Below are positions 35,046-48,069 of a stretch of 64,000 nucleotides of DNA, one piece after another (the first letter of the stretch is position 1; each line of letters opens with the position of its first letter). Source of the stretch: Gorillibacterium timonense (GTDB taxonomy: Bacteria > Bacillota > Bacilli > Paenibacillales > NBRC-103111); assembly GCF_001457415.1 (NCBI RefSeq), contig NZ_LN881724.1:310001-374000 (forward strand), in the 5' to 3' direction. The translations under genes were made by a program, and so were the position numbers. The notes under the pieces were generated by a model. That model was not told the DNA's origin. It was given only the letters and a program-made list of their open reading frames with translations, and made no database searches.

Positions 35046-35549
35046 ATGCCGGCACGTGTCGGAGTGATCATGGGCAGCGAGTCCGATTGGGCGACGATGA
35101 AGGAAGCCTGTCGAATTCTGGAGGAGCTTCAAGTCCCATATGAAAAGAAAGTCGTATCAGCGCACCGTACGCCGGACTTGATGTTCCAGTATGCAGAGAC
35201 GGCGGAGGAGCGTGGACTTGCCGTCATCATCGCGGGAGCGGGCGGAGCGGCGCATCTGCCGGGAATGGTGGCAGCCAAAACCGTTCTTCCGGTCATCGGA
35301 GTACCGGTGAAGACGTCCACCCTGAACGGGCTGGACTCCCTGTTGTCTATCGTCCAGATGCCGGGAGGCATTCCCGTGGCTACGGTAGCTATCGGAACGG
35401 CGGGAGCCGTCAACGCGGGCTTGCTCGCCGCGCAGATTCTCGGAACGATCGACCCCGAGCTCAGACAGCGCGTGAGCGAACGCCGCGAGCGGATCAAGGC
35501 GACGGTGTTGGAGTCGAGCGACAAGCTCGGATTGGAGGGCGACCAGTGA
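35046..35549 (+). CDS. purE: N5-carboxyaminoimidazole ribonucleotide mutase
   Basis: 167 residues. The class I PurE signature is present: [16 protein letters not shown] at the start binds the ribonucleotide phosphate, [13 protein letters not shown] contains the catalytic His, and [15 protein letters not shown] lines the active site. It converts N5-CAIR, made by PurK, into CAIR. First gene of the operon, behind the riboswitch terminator. It overlaps purK by four bases, so the two are coupled. Confidence 0.96.
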   Translation: MPARVGVIMGSESDWATMKEACRILEELQVPYEKKVVSAHRTPDLMFQYAETAEERGLAVIIAGAGGAAHLPGMVAAKTVLPVIGVPVKTSTLNGLDSLLSIVQMPGGIPVATVAIGTAGAVNAGLLAAQILGTIDPELRQRVSERRERIKATVLESSDKLGLEGDQ

Positions 35550-36889
35550 TGCCGAACGAAACGGGGGCGGGTCGGATGCCGCTCGAAGGCGAGGCAGAGC
35601 GCACCGGTGGGGCTGCGGGTGCAACCGAGCCGTCCGTAGGAGCCGCAGCTGAGCAGCCGAAGGCGGCAACATCTGGCGATGCTGCCGCGAAAGCCGTCGC
35701 CGCTCAGCAGCCCGCTGCGGCAAGCTCCGATAAATCGCCCCTTGCTCCGCGGATACTTCCCGGCAGCACCATCGGGGTTTTGGGCGGCGGACAGCTCGGG
35801 AGAATGCTGGCGATCGCGGGCCGCGCGATGGGGTATCGCTTCGTGACGCTGGAGCCGTCCGCGGATTCCCCGATGGGGCAGACGGCGGACCGCCAAATCA
35901 CGGCCGCATACGACGACGCCGAGGCTGCGAGGGAACTCGCCCGCGTCAGTCATGTCATCACTTACGAGTTTGAGAATGTAGACGCGGGCATCGCGGAGAT
36001 GCTTGCGAAGGAGTCGTACGTGCCCCAAGGGCATGCGCTCCTGCATACGACCCAGCATCGGCTGCGCGAGAAGCGGGCCATTGAAGCGGCGGGAGTGCCG
36101 GTAGCCCCCTATGCAGAGGTGCAGAGTGAAGCGGACGTCCTTGAGGCGATCCGCCGGTTTGGCCTGCCCGTCGTGTTGAAGACGGCTACCGGCGGCTATG
36201 ATGGCAAAGGACAGCGGGTCATCCGCAGCGAGGCAGAGGCGGGAGCCGCATTCCACGAGCTGGAGGCTGCGGGAACGGAGCTGGTTCTGGAGAAGTTCAT
36301 TCGCTTCGAGCGGGAGCTGTCCGTGATTGCCGCACGCAGCACCCGCGGGGAAGTGAAGGCTTTCCCGCCTGCCGAAAACATCCACAAGGACAACATCCTG
36401 CACGTGTCCATCGCTCCGGCGCGGATTCCGGCAGCCATCAGCCGCAGAGCGGAAGAGCTGGCCATCAGGCTGGCGGATGGCTTGCAGGCGGTCGGTCTTC
36501 TGGCTGTGGAGATGTTCCTCACGCCGGAGGGCGAGCTCTTCGTGAACGAGCTCGCCCCGCGCCCGCACAATTCCGGGCATCATACCATTGAAGCCTGCCG
36601 TACCTCGCAGTTCGAGCAGCATGTCCGCGCCATCTGCGGCCTTCCGCTGGGAAGCACCGAGCTGATCACACCTGCGGTGATGGTCAATCTGCTCGGGGAG
36701 CATGTCGAGCCGGCTTTAGCTTGGCTGAACGAGCAGGACCGGGAAGAGGACGGCCTCGCCGTCAAGCTTCATCTCTATGGCAAGGCCGAAGCCAAACCGA
36801 AACGCAAGATGGGACACATCACATTGCTTGGCGAAGATACGGAACGTGCCCTTGCGTGGGTCGAGCGCTCCGGTATTTGGGCCAGGTAG
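35546..36889 (+). CDS. purK: N5-carboxyaminoimidazole ribonucleotide synthase, with Ala-rich N-terminal extension
   Basis: 447 residues, about 65-70 more than usual. The catalytic part starts near residue 70 with [18 protein letters not shown]. It is an ATP-grasp enzyme: ATP-binding [11 protein letters not shown] (about 212) and metal site [24 protein letters not shown] (about 318-340, quoted in part) are present. It carboxylates AIR with ATP and bicarbonate. The extension (residues 1-65) is Ala/Glu/Ser-rich and likely disordered. The GTG at 35546 has GGAGG eight bases upstream; the only later candidates lie inside the conserved fold, so the extension is probably translated. Confidence 0.95.
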   Translation: MMPNETGAGRMPLEGEAERTGGAAGATEPSVGAAAEQPKAATSGDAAAKAVAAQQPAAASSDKSPLAPRILPGSTIGVLGGGQLGRMLAIAGRAMGYRFVTLEPSADSPMGQTADRQITAAYDDAEAARELARVSHVITYEFENVDAGIAEMLAKESYVPQGHALLHTTQHRLREKRAIEAAGVPVAPYAEVQSEADVLEAIRRFGLPVVLKTATGGYDGKGQRVIRSEAEAGAAFHELEAAGTELVLEKFIRFERELSVIAARSTRGEVKAFPPAENIHKDNILHVSIAPARIPAAISRRAEELAIRLADGLQAVGLLAVEMFLTPEGELFVNELAPRPHNSGHHTIEACRTSQFEQHVRAICGLPLGSTELITPAVMVNLLGEHVEPALAWLNEQDREEDGLAVKLHLYGKAEAKPKRKMGHITLLGEDTERALAWVERSGIWAR

Positions 36890-36910
36890 CAGGTTCGGTC
36901 GAAGAGAAAT

Positions 36911-37106
36911 TCAATAAATGTTGCATTTTATGCATCAATTAGCGAGAAATTTGCTCTGAGGTTCGAAAATGTTGCATTTTATGCATCAATTAGCGAGAAA
37001 TTTGCTCTGAAATCCGAAAATGATGCATTTTGTGCAACATTTAGGGGGAGATGAACCTACAAGTCCGAAAATGTTGCATGTTGAGCAATATTTCTGAGGG
37101 GATCAG
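36911..37106 (+). repeat. AT-rich direct repeat array between purK and purB
   Basis: Two identical 44-bp cores (36916-36959 and 36967-37010), period 51, followed by two degenerate copies from about 37018 and 37067. Each has the interrupted palindrome TGTTGCATTTT-TGCATCA or TGATGCATTTTGTGCAACA. The rest of the purK-purB gap (to 37230) holds no gene. Similar small intergenic repeats occur in Paenibacillus genomes, to my recollection. Confidence 0.9.
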
Positions 37107-37230
37107 CCTCCCGATCCTGACATGTTAAGTACCTGTCGCATCCACGATCAAGTTTGAAAGACAGCGGATTGCCAATAACCTGGTTTGATCAGCACTCTTT
37201 TCATCAACTAAACAAGGGGAGTCCAACCGA

Positions 37231-38526
37231 ATGATTGAACGCTACACAAGACCCGCGATGGGCGCAGTTTGGACGGAAGAAAACAAATTCAAGGCTTGGC
37301 TCGAAGTGGAGCTGCTCGCCTGCGAGGCGTGGTCGGAGCTTGGAGTCATTCCGAAAGAGGATGTTCAAGCGCTTCGCGAGAACGCTCGCTTCGACATCGA
37401 CCGCATCTATGAGATCGAGCAGGAGACGAAGCACGATGTGATCGCGTTTACCCGCGCGGTATCGGAGAAGGTGGGCCCGGAACGGAAATGGGTGCATTAC
37501 GGACTCACTTCCACGGACGTTGTGGATACGGCGCTCGGGTATCTATTGAAGCAAGCCAACGACATTCTCGACCAAGACCTGCAGGTGTTCATCGGCATCC
37601 TCCGGGAGCAAGCGATCAAATACAAGAACACTCCAATGATGGGACGCACCCACGGCGTTCACGCCGAGCCGACGACGTTCGGGCTGAAGCTGGCGCTCTG
37701 GCATCAAGAGATGAAGCGCAACCTGGAGCGGTTTCGCCATGCGGCGGACGGCGTGCAATTCGGCAAAATGTCCGGTGCCGTCGGCACCTACGCCAACATC
37801 GATCCTTCCATTGAACAGTATGTCTGCCGAAAGCTCGGCACGACTCCGGCGCCAATCTCGACCCAGACGCTCCAGCGCGACCGTCATGCTGACTACTTGA
37901 GCACGCTTGCCCTCATCGCCACCTCCTTGGACAAGTTCGCAACCGAAATCCGCGGCCTGCAAAAGAGCGAGTTCCGCGAGGTGGAGGAACCGTTCTCCAA
38001 AGGGCAAAAAGGCTCCTCCGCCATGCCCCACAAACGCAATCCGATCGGCTGCGAAAGCATCTCCGGTCTTGCCCGCGTCATCCGCGGCCATATGCTGTCC
38101 GCCTATGAGAATGTGACGCTATGGCATGAGCGCGACATTTCCCATTCCTCTGTGGAACGGATCATTTTGCCGGATTCGACCATCCTGCTCGATTACATGC
38201 TCTCCCGCCTCGGAACGATCATCAAGAACCTGAATGTCTACCCGGACAACATGAAGCGCAACATGGACCGGACCTTCGGGCTGCCCTTCTCCGGTCGGGT
38301 GCTGACCAAGCTGATCGACAAGGGGCTGAGCCGCGAGCAAGCCTACGATACCGTTCAACCCCGTGCTATGCGGGCGTGGGAGGAGCAGCGTTCGTTCCGT
38401 CAGATTCTGGAGGAATCGCCGGAGATTACGGCGCATCTGACGCCGGAGGAGCTCGCAGATTGCTTCGATCCTTCCTGGCATCTGAAGCATGTAGATACGA
38501 TCTTCACGCGGCTCGGGTTGGATTAA
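37231..38526 (+). CDS. purB: Adenylosuccinate lyase
   Basis: 431 residues, AAGGGGAG nine bases upstream. Fumarase/aspartase superfamily: mainly helical, with [14 protein letters not shown] (about 90), [14 protein letters not shown] with the general-acid His (about 140) and the signature [12 protein letters not shown] with the flexible-loop catalytic Ser (about 262). It splits SAICAR and adenylosuccinate with release of fumarate, so serves both IMP and AMP synthesis. Confidence 0.96.
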   Translation: MIERYTRPAMGAVWTEENKFKAWLEVELLACEAWSELGVIPKEDVQALRENARFDIDRIYEIEQETKHDVIAFTRAVSEKVGPERKWVHYGLTSTDVVDTALGYLLKQANDILDQDLQVFIGILREQAIKYKNTPMMGRTHGVHAEPTTFGLKLALWHQEMKRNLERFRHAADGVQFGKMSGAVGTYANIDPSIEQYVCRKLGTTPAPISTQTLQRDRHADYLSTLALIATSLDKFATEIRGLQKSEFREVEEPFSKGQKGSSAMPHKRNPIGCESISGLARVIRGHMLSAYENVTLWHERDISHSSVERIILPDSTILLDYMLSRLGTIIKNLNVYPDNMKRNMDRTFGLPFSGRVLTKLIDKGLSREQAYDTVQPRAMRAWEEQRSFRQILEESPEITAHLTPEELADCFDPSWHLKHVDTIFTRLGLD

Positions 38527-38708
38527 AGGCGATTTGCCCGGGACACCTCGTCCAGAAAGTCGCTTTGCCTGAATAGCAATCATGTACAGGATTCATACCC
38601 GCGCTTCTGTCGCTTCCTATCGGAGCAAACGAAGTGGAGACGGATCGCATCCACTAACGCGATGCGAATCTCCCGCCGAGGCCGGGGTTTAGGAGGAGAG
38701 AGCATATC

Positions 38709-39611
38709 ATGTCAACTGCCAGCCCGCTGTACACCGCCGAAGGGCTCGTCAAAGCCCCGCTCGTTCACAAGGGCAAGGTCCGCGAGCTGTATGACCTCGG
38801 GGAGCATTACCTGATTGTCGTCACGGATCGGATCTCCGCTTTCGATTACGTACTCAGTCCGGGAGTTCCGGACAAAGGGCGTGTCCTGAATGAGCTGTCG
38901 GCCTTCTGGTTCGATCAGACGACCGTGTTCCAAAATAACCATGTGGTGCATACCGATGTCGACCGGCTGTCCGACATCATCACGGAGCCGGAGCTGCTTC
39001 GCGGCCGGATCATGGTCGCGAAGAAAGCCGAGCGCATCGACATCGAATGCGTCGTGCGCGGCTACCTCACTGGCGGCGGCTGGCGGCAATACCGCGACAC
39101 GGGTATGGTCAACGGGCATGAGCTCGCCGCAGGCAAGCGCAAGAACGCCCGCCTGGACAATCCGCTCTTCACCCCCGCCGCCAAGAACGACATCGGCCAC
39201 GACGAGGATATCACCATCGACCGGCTCACCGAGCTGGTCGGGGCGGAGCTCGCGGCCGAGCTGGAAGAGAAGAGCGTGCGCCTCTATCAATACGCGCACG
39301 ACTACTGCGCCGGCCGAGGCATCATCCTCGCCGACACGAAATTCGAGTTCGGCATCTTGAACGGAGAAGTCATCCTGATCGACGAGCTGCTCACGCCGGA
39401 TTCATCCCGCTTCTGGGACGAGAGCAAGTACGCGCTCGACATCGAGATCGACAGCATGGACAAGGAGCCGGTTCGCACGTATCTCGCGGAGAGCGGCTGG
39501 GACAAGAACAGCGAGCCAGACCCGCTGCCAGATGATGTAGTGGAAGGAACTGCGGCTCGCTACCAGGATATCCTTCGACGCTTGACGGCTCCATCCGCGG
39601 AAGTTCGTTAA
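38709..39611 (+). CDS. purC: Phosphoribosylaminoimidazole-succinocarboxamide synthase
   Basis: 300 residues, AGGAGGAGAG before the ATG. SAICAR synthetase signature: KGKVRELYDLG (ATP loop, about 22), VTDRISAFDYV, VECVVRGYLTGGGW-like substrate loop (quoted as VVRGYLTGGGW) and LADTKFEFG (about 204). It joins aspartate to CAIR. Longer than the B. subtilis enzyme (about 240) and closer in length to the 290-300-residue form. Separated from purB by about 180 bases without a gene. Confidence 0.95.
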   Translation: MSTASPLYTAEGLVKAPLVHKGKVRELYDLGEHYLIVVTDRISAFDYVLSPGVPDKGRVLNELSAFWFDQTTVFQNNHVVHTDVDRLSDIITEPELLRGRIMVAKKAERIDIECVVRGYLTGGGWRQYRDTGMVNGHELAAGKRKNARLDNPLFTPAAKNDIGHDEDITIDRLTELVGAELAAELEEKSVRLYQYAHDYCAGRGIILADTKFEFGILNGEVILIDELLTPDSSRFWDESKYALDIEIDSMDKEPVRTYLAESGWDKNSEPDPLPDDVVEGTAARYQDILRRLTAPSAEVR

Positions 39612-39804
39612 CCGCATGCCTTTAATACCTTCAATGCCCCGTTCCGTTATCCCCTCATAGCTGTGGGGATGTGGAATCAAGCCATCTTCGAAGTGGGGAA
39701 GGCGGAATCAAGCCAACCTTCATCAGGTCCAAGCAGATGATCATCATCCCGCATTTTTATCTTTTTCAACCGATAGGGTTCACATGATAAGGAGGCCAAC
39801 CGTT

Positions 39805-40044
39805 ATGAAAGCGACCGTCTATGTGACGATCAAAGAAAGCGTCCTCGACCCGCAGGGCAATGCCGTTCAGGGAGCCTTGCATTCCATGGGCTTCGACGAA
39901 GTCGGCAAGGTACGCATCGGCAAGTACATGGAGCTGGAGCTCGATACCGATAATCGCGCCGAAGCGGAAGAACGCCTGCGCGCCATGTGCGAGAAGCTGC
40001 TCGCGAACACCGTTGTTGAAGATTTCCGTTACGAAATTGCCTGA
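39805..40044 (+). CDS. purS: Phosphoribosylformylglycinamidine synthase subunit
   Basis: 79 residues from ATG 39805, AAGGAGG nine bases upstream (an in-frame ATG at 39784 overlaps this site). The sequence [19 protein letters not shown] and [16 protein letters not shown] is typical of PurS, a small homodimer that links PurQ and PurL and helps channel ammonia in the FGAM synthetase complex. Confidence 0.95.
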   Translation: MKATVYVTIKESVLDPQGNAVQGALHSMGFDEVGKVRIGKYMELELDTDNRAEAEERLRAMCEKLLANTVVEDFRYEIA

Positions 40045-40094
40045 GTTACTTTTCACGGATTTGTGAGATCACGCTTCAAGAGAGGGGTAGGAAC

Positions 40095-40764
40095 ATGCAT
40101 TTCGGAGTTCTCGTCTTCCCGGGGTCCAATTGTGACATCGACTGCTACAAGGCAGTGGAAGACACGATTCAACAGACGGTGGAGTACGTCTGGCACACCG
40201 AGACAGACTTGTCGCGCTTTGATGCGGTCCTCGTTCCCGGGGGCTTTTCGTATGGGGATTATCTTCGCTGCGGGGCGATCGCCCGTTTTGCTCCGGTGAT
40301 GGGGGCTTTGCAGGAATTCGCCGCGAGGGGCGGCTATGTCCTCGGCATCTGCAACGGCTTCCAGATTCTCACGGAGGCGGGGCTTTTGCCGGGAGCTCTG
40401 CTCCGGAACCAATCGCTTAAATTCCGCTGTCATTCCACCCTGCTGCGGGTTGAAAATACACAGACCGCCTTCACCAGCCTGTACGAACCGGGCGAGGAGA
40501 TCGATATTCCGATCGCGCACGGCGAAGGCAACTATTACTGCGATGAAGAAACGTTGGCCGAGCTCAGACGCGAAAACCGTATCGTCTTCCGCTATGCCGG
40601 GGAGAATCCGAACGGGTCTATCGACGGGATCGCCGGTATCATCAATCGGGCAGGCAATGTCCTCGGCATGATGCCTCACCCGGAGCGAGCCGTTCATCTG
40701 CGTCTCGGATCGGACGACGGCAGCCGGATGTTCGCCGCGATTTTGAATGCATGGAGGGAAACAC

Positions 40765-40787
<23 letters not shown>
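40095..40787 (+). CDS. purQ: Phosphoribosylformylglycinamidine synthase, glutaminase subunit
   Basis: 230 residues. Class I glutamine amidotransferase: nucleophile Cys in [15 protein letters not shown] (about 86), oxyanion loop [13 protein letters not shown] (about 48) and catalytic His/Glu in MMPHPERAV (about 195). It releases ammonia from glutamine for PurL. It overlaps purL by 23 bases. Confidence 0.96.
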
Positions 40788-42992
<2,205 letters not shown>

Positions 42993-43011
<19 letters not shown>

Positions 43012-44531
43012 CGGGGCAGCGGATTGCGGCGGCGGAACAGAAGCTTGCGACGCTTGCGCTTGCGGAACAGGAGCGTGACGATTCGCATTTTTGGACCGGT
43101 GAGTACTACAACGAAGGCATGGATGGCTCGTTCGACAAGCTGAAGGAAGAATGCGGCGTGTTCGGCGTGTTCGGTCACGAGGAGGCGGCGGCGCTGTCCT
43201 TCTACGGCCTGCATGCGCTGCAGCACCGGGGCGAGGAAAGCGCGGGAATCTGCACCACCGTAGACGGGAGCGATTTCTTCATCCACAAAGGAATGGGACT
43301 CGTCAAGGAAGTGTTCGATAACGACCGCATCGCTTCCTTGAAGGGATCGACCGCCATCGGGCATGTTCGTTACTCGACTTCGGGCGCAAGCCTGATCGCG
43401 AACGCCCAGCCCCTTCATTTCCAATTCCGGCACGGTCACATCGCGATCGCAACGAACGGTAACATCGTCAATGCCGAAGAGATTCGCGAGGAGCTGGAGG
43501 AAGCCGGTTCGATCTTCCAGACGACGAGCGACACCGAGGTCCTTGTGCACCTCATCGCCCGTGCACGGGGAATTCCGATGGAGGACGCCGTCAAGCCGGC
43601 TCTGCAAAAGGTGAGCGGAGGCTACGCCTTCCTCATCATGGTCAACGACAAGCTGGTGGTGGCGCGCGATCCGCACGGGCTGCGCCCCCTCGCGATGGGG
43701 ACGATCGACGGAGCCTATGTGTTTGCTTCCGAGACCTGCGCTTTCGAGACCATCGGGGCGGAATACCTCCGCGACATCGAGCCGGGCGAAATGCTCGTGT
43801 TCGATAAGGATGGAGGCATGCAGACGGATCGTATCGCTCCGATTGAACGGCGCGCGATCTGCGCGATGGAATACATCTATTTTTCCCGTCCGGACAGTGA
43901 TCTCGACGGCATCAACCTGCATGCCGCTCGCAAGCGCATGGGGGTTCAGCTTGCCAAGGAGTCGTTCGTCGATGCCGATGTCGTTACCGGCGTGCCGGAC
44001 TCGAGCATCTCGGCGGCGATCGGCTTCGCCGAGCAGACGGGCATCCCGTACGAGCTCGGGATGATCAAAAACCGCTATACCGGCCGAACCTTCATCCAGC
44101 CGAGCCAGGAGCTCCGCGAACGCGGTGTGAAGATGAAGCTGAGCGCAGTACGCAAGGTGGTGGAAGGCAAACGCGTCGTCATGATCGACGATTCCATCGT
44201 TCGCGGCACGACCAGTCTCCGTATTGTCAAGATGCTGCGTGACGCCGGAGCGAAGGAAGTGCATGTGCGCATCAGCTCGCCGCCTTATGCGAACCCGTGC
44301 TTCTACGGCATCGACACGCCGAGCCGGGGCGACTTGATCGCGTCCAGCCATACGGTTGAGGAGATCCGTCGCGCCATCGACGCGGACTCGCTGCATTTTC
44401 TCTCCAAAGACGGGCTGCTCTCCGCCATCGGCCGCGTGCCGGGTGAATACAACCGCGGCATGTGTACCGGCTGCTTCGACAACGACTATCCGACGCGGGT
44501 TCCTGCTGACGCCGACAGCTGCGGCTGCTGA
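42993..44531 (+). CDS. purF: Amidophosphoribosyltransferase, with long propeptide
   Basis: 512 residues from ATG 42993 (AAGGA nine bases upstream; overlaps purL by 19 bases). The N-terminal nucleophile Cys, exposed by propeptide cleavage, is in [11 protein letters not shown] near residue 54. B. subtilis PurF has an 11-residue propeptide, so this one is unusually long; a partly conserved WTGEYYNEG segment lies within it. PRPP site [14 protein letters not shown] (about 392). [4Fe-4S] ligands include [13 protein letters not shown]. It commits PRPP to purine synthesis. Confidence 0.95.
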
Positions 44532-44561
44532 AAATGCACTGATTATCGGTATCTTGGAGAT

Positions 44562-44583
44562 CGCGCGAAATGCATTTCGCGCG
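44562..44583. repeat. Perfect 22-bp palindrome between purF and purM
   Basis: The half site CGCGCGAAATG is followed by its exact inverse complement without a loop. In RNA it could form a stem only with a tight loop; as DNA it is a fully symmetrical site. No T run follows. Confidence 0.8.
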
Positions 44584-44661
44584 AATGAATCGCGAGCAAA
44601 TAAGGGTACGTTTTTCTAAGTCTTTTTCCAAGTCATGCAACTAATCGAAGGAGTGAAACCC

Positions 44662-45750
44662 GTGTCTGACGCATACAAAAAAGCGGGAGTCGATATCGCC
44701 GCAGGCAATGCCGCAGTGGAACGCATGAAAAAGCACGTGAAGCGCTCGCTGCGCCCCGAAGTGCTCGCCGGTCTCGGCGGCTTCGGAGCTTTGTTCGGGC
44801 TGAACAAGGACAAGTACGAGGAGCCCGTGCTCGTGTCCGGGACGGACGGAGTCGGAACAAAGCTGATGCTGGCATTCGCCATGGACAAGCATGACACCAT
44901 CGGCATCGACGCCGTCGCCATGTGCGTGAACGACATTGTCGTGCAGGGCGCGGAGCCGCTGTTTTTCCTCGATTATCTCGCCTGCGGCAAGGTCGTGCCG
45001 GAGAAGATCGAGGCCATCGTCGCTGGCATCGCCGAAGGCTGTGTGCGCTCCGGCTGTTCGCTGATCGGCGGCGAGACGGCGGAGATGCCCGGCATGTACG
45101 GCTCGGACGACTATGATATCGCCGGATTCGCCGTCGGCATCGTCGACCGCAAGAAGATCGTCGACGGCTCTGCCATCAAGCCGGGCGACGTTCTGATCGG
45201 CCTCGCTTCGAGCGGCGTGCACAGCAACGGCTTTTCGCTCGTGCGGCGGCTTTTGCTGGAGGAAGCGGGGCTTGCCCTCGACCAGCCGCTCTCCGCAGTC
45301 GCAGGGCTGGAGGAACTGGCCGCCTCCGCGAAGGAAGCCGGCCAGCCCGAGCGCACCCTCGGCGACGCGCTCCTGGAGCCGACTCGCCTCTACGTGAAGC
45401 CGATCCTCTCGATCCTTGAGCAGGTTGCCATCAAGGGCATGGCCCATATCACCGGGGGCGGCTTCACGGAAAACATCCCGCGCATGCTGCCGGAAGGAGT
45501 CGGCGTGGAGATCGAATTCGGCAGTTGGCCGATCCATCCTCTGTTTGCGCTGATGCAGGCCAAGGGAAGCCTCTCCTATGACGACTTATTCCGCACCTTC
45601 AACATGGGGATCGGCATGGTGTTGGCCGTTGCTCCTGAAGATGCGGACCTCGTGGAACGCCTCGCTCGTGAGAACGGCGAGCAGCCGTTCCGCATCGGCC
45701 AAGCCGTCTCCGGGGAACAAGTGGTCACCTACAAGGGAGTCACCCTATGA
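44662..45750 (+). CDS. purM: Phosphoribosylformylglycinamidine cyclo-ligase
   Basis: 362 residues from GTG 44662, GAAGGAG about eight bases upstream; ATG 44635 is an in-frame alternative without a better site. AIRS signature: [14 protein letters not shown] (about 62), [16 protein letters not shown]-like dimer strand (quoted as [13 protein letters not shown]), [12 protein letters not shown] (about 135) and [16 protein letters not shown] (about 265). It closes the imidazole ring to AIR. It overlaps purN by four bases. Confidence 0.95.
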   Translation: MSDAYKKAGVDIAAGNAAVERMKKHVKRSLRPEVLAGLGGFGALFGLNKDKYEEPVLVSGTDGVGTKLMLAFAMDKHDTIGIDAVAMCVNDIVVQGAEPLFFLDYLACGKVVPEKIEAIVAGIAEGCVRSGCSLIGGETAEMPGMYGSDDYDIAGFAVGIVDRKKIVDGSAIKPGDVLIGLASSGVHSNGFSLVRRLLLEEAGLALDQPLSAVAGLEELAASAKEAGQPERTLGDALLEPTRLYVKPILSILEQVAIKGMAHITGGGFTENIPRMLPEGVGVEIEFGSWPIHPLFALMQAKGSLSYDDLFRTFNMGIGMVLAVAPEDADLVERLARENGEQPFRIGQAVSGEQVVTYKGVTL

Positions 45751-46394
45751 CCCGGGATTCGTATCGCATTGCCGTCTTCGCATCCGGAAGCGGCAGCAAC
45801 TTTCAAGCGCTCGCCGATGCAATCCGCGAAGGGTGGATTCCGGGAGCAGAGCTCGTCCTGCTCGTCACCGACAAGCCGCAGGCGGCTGTGGTCGGACGTG
45901 CGGAGCGAGCGAATGTGCCTGTGTTCGCATTTCGCCCGCGGGACTATGCCTCGCGCGAAGCCTACGAGGCCGAGATCGTCGCCCGGCTGAACGAGCTTCG
46001 CGTCGATCTCGTCGTGCTCGCCGGGTATATGCGGCTCGTCACTCAGACGCTGCTTACCCCTTTTGCCGGACGGATCATCAATCTTCATCCGGCGCTTCTG
46101 CCTGCTTTTCCCGGAGTGGATGGCGTTCGCCAAGCCCTTGAATACGGCGTGAAGGTGACGGGGGTCACCGTTCACTTCGTTGACGACGGGCTCGATACCG
46201 GGCCGGTTCTTCTCCAGCGAGCGGTCGTGGTCGCTGAAGACGATACGGAGGAGACGCTCGCCGCTCGCATTCATGCGGTCGAGCATGAGCTGTATCCGGA
46301 GGCCGTGCGCCTTCTGAGCGAGGGTCGGGTAAGAATGGAGGGCCGCAGGGTCAGCCTGCTGTCTCCGTCAGAGCCGGAATTTCCGCAGGAGTAA
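45747..46394 (+). CDS. purN: Phosphoribosylglycinamide formyltransferase
   Basis: 215 residues. [13 protein letters not shown] (phosphate site, about 10), VLAGYMRLV (about 90), catalytic Asn/His in [14 protein letters not shown] (about 111) and [15 protein letters not shown] with the catalytic Asp (about 148). It formylates GAR with 10-formyl-THF. In PurN the segment after LLP is usually a SFPG; here it is AFPG, a minor change. Start overlaps purM (ATGA). Confidence 0.95.
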   Translation: MTRDSYRIAVFASGSGSNFQALADAIREGWIPGAELVLLVTDKPQAAVVGRAERANVPVFAFRPRDYASREAYEAEIVARLNELRVDLVVLAGYMRLVTQTLLTPFAGRIINLHPALLPAFPGVDGVRQALEYGVKVTGVTVHFVDDGLDTGPVLLQRAVVVAEDDTEETLAARIHAVEHELYPEAVRLLSEGRVRMEGRRVSLLSPSEPEFPQE

Positions 46395-46431
46395 CGATTA
46401 TCCAATAACGATCATCTAGGAGGTTGCGAGT

Positions 46432-47976
46432 GTGGCTATCAAACGCGCGCTGATCAGCGTGTCCGACAAAACCGGGATCATTCCCTTTGCGCAAGAGCTC
46501 GCCGGACTTGGAGTCGAGATCATTTCCACCGGGGGCACCTATCAGCTGCTGAAAGACAACGGCATTCCCGTTACCGGCATTTCCGACGTCACCGGCTTCC
46601 CGGAGATTATGGACGGCCGCGTCAAAACGCTGCATCCCGCCGTTCACGGAGGATTGCTTGCCGTTCGTTCGAGCGAGAAGCACCGGGCGCAGATGGAAGA
46701 GAACGGAATCCGCTACATCGACCTGGTCGCCGTCAACCTGTACCCGTTCGCGGCGACCATCGCGAAGCCGGATGCGACGTATGAGGACGCCGTCGAGAAC
46801 ATCGACATCGGCGGCCCTACGATGCTCCGCTCCGCAGCCAAGAACCATGCGGATGTGACCGTCCTTGTGGACGCCGCCGACTATCCGCAGGTGCTGGAGG
46901 AGATTCACGCCGCTGGCGACACGGAGCTGGCAACGCGCAAGCGCCTCGCCGCCAAGGTGTTCCGTCATACCGCTCACTATGACTCGCTGATCGCGGATTA
47001 CTTGACCCGCAAGACGTCGGGAGAAGCCTTCCCGGAAACCTTCACCGTCACGTACGAGAAGGCGCAGGAGCTCCGTTACGGGGAGAACCCGCATCAACAG
47101 GCTGCCTTTTACCGCAAGTCGTTGGGAAGCGCAGGCACGATTGCTGCAGCCGAGCAACTGCACGGCAAGGAGCTGTCATACAACAACATCAACGACGCTA
47201 ACGCTGCTGTGCAAGTGCTTGCTGAATTCACCGAGCCCGCCGCTGTCGGCGTCAAGCATATGAACCCCTGCGGCGTCGGCATCGGCAGCGATATCGACGA
47301 AGCCTACTGCAAAGCCTATGATGCCGATCCGATCTCCATCTTCGGCGGAATTATCGCGGTTAACCGCACGGTCGAGAAGGTGACGGCGGAGCGGATGCAC
47401 AGCTTTTTCCTCGAGATCGTCATCGCGCCGGATTATACGGACGAGGCTCTCGCCATCCTGAAAGCCAAGAAGAACATTCGCCTTCTCAAGCTGGATGTAG
47501 CTCAGGCCGCGGCCGAATCGGAGCTGGCCATCACCTCGATTCAAGGCGGAGCTCTCGTCCAGGAGACGGACAAGCACCGCATTGCAGCGGAGGATTTGAA
47601 GGTAGTCACCGACCGCAAGCCTACCGAAGAAGAGCTGAAGCAGCTGCTTTTTGCCTGGAAGGTCGTGAAGCATGTGAAGTCCAACGCCATCGTGCTGGCT
47701 AACGGAGATATGACCGTAGGTGTCGGGGCGGGGCAAATGAACCGCATCGGTTCGGCCAAGATCGCCGTCGAACAGGCCGGAGAGAAAACGGTCGGCTCGG
47801 TCATGGCATCGGATGCCTACTTCCCCATGAGCGATACGCTGGAGCTCGCGGCGAAGATGGGAATCACAGCCGTTATTCATCCGGGAGGGTCGATTCGGGA
47901 TGCGGATTCGATCCAGGTCGCGAACGAGCATGGCATTGCCATGGTGACCACTGGCATCCGTCACTTCAAGCATTAA
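46432..47976 (+). CDS. purH: Bifunctional AICAR formyltransferase/IMP cyclohydrolase
   Basis: 514 residues from GTG 46432, AGGAGG eight bases upstream. N-terminal MGS-like cyclohydrolase (about 1-190) with [21 protein letters not shown] and [14 protein letters not shown]. The transformylase part (about 200-514) has [26 protein letters not shown] with catalytic His, and [10 protein letters not shown]. It performs the last two steps to IMP. Confidence 0.96.
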   Translation: MAIKRALISVSDKTGIIPFAQELAGLGVEIISTGGTYQLLKDNGIPVTGISDVTGFPEIMDGRVKTLHPAVHGGLLAVRSSEKHRAQMEENGIRYIDLVAVNLYPFAATIAKPDATYEDAVENIDIGGPTMLRSAAKNHADVTVLVDAADYPQVLEEIHAAGDTELATRKRLAAKVFRHTAHYDSLIADYLTRKTSGEAFPETFTVTYEKAQELRYGENPHQQAAFYRKSLGSAGTIAAAEQLHGKELSYNNINDANAAVQVLAEFTEPAAVGVKHMNPCGVGIGSDIDEAYCKAYDADPISIFGGIIAVNRTVEKVTAERMHSFFLEIVIAPDYTDEALAILKAKKNIRLLKLDVAQAAAESELAITSIQGGALVQETDKHRIAAEDLKVVTDRKPTEEELKQLLFAWKVVKHVKSNAIVLANGDMTVGVGAGQMNRIGSAKIAVEQAGEKTVGSVMASDAYFPMSDTLELAAKMGITAVIHPGGSIRDADSIQVANEHGIAMVTTGIRHFKH

Positions 47977-48069
47977 TCTTACCCGCTACACAGGATCGGA
48001 TATTTCAAACATGGAGCCTGCTTGCTTTCCTTCCCAGCGAAGGCGGCAAGCGGTGACTGGAGGTTACCC

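Noticed and set aside
34907-35143. 78-codon frame across the pur leader
   Set aside because: It covers the terminator and the start of purE in another frame; explained by the riboswitch platform.
36911-37106. CRISPR array
   Set aside because: Copies are followed by near-identical, not unique, spacers; only two copies are exact and no cas genes are present.
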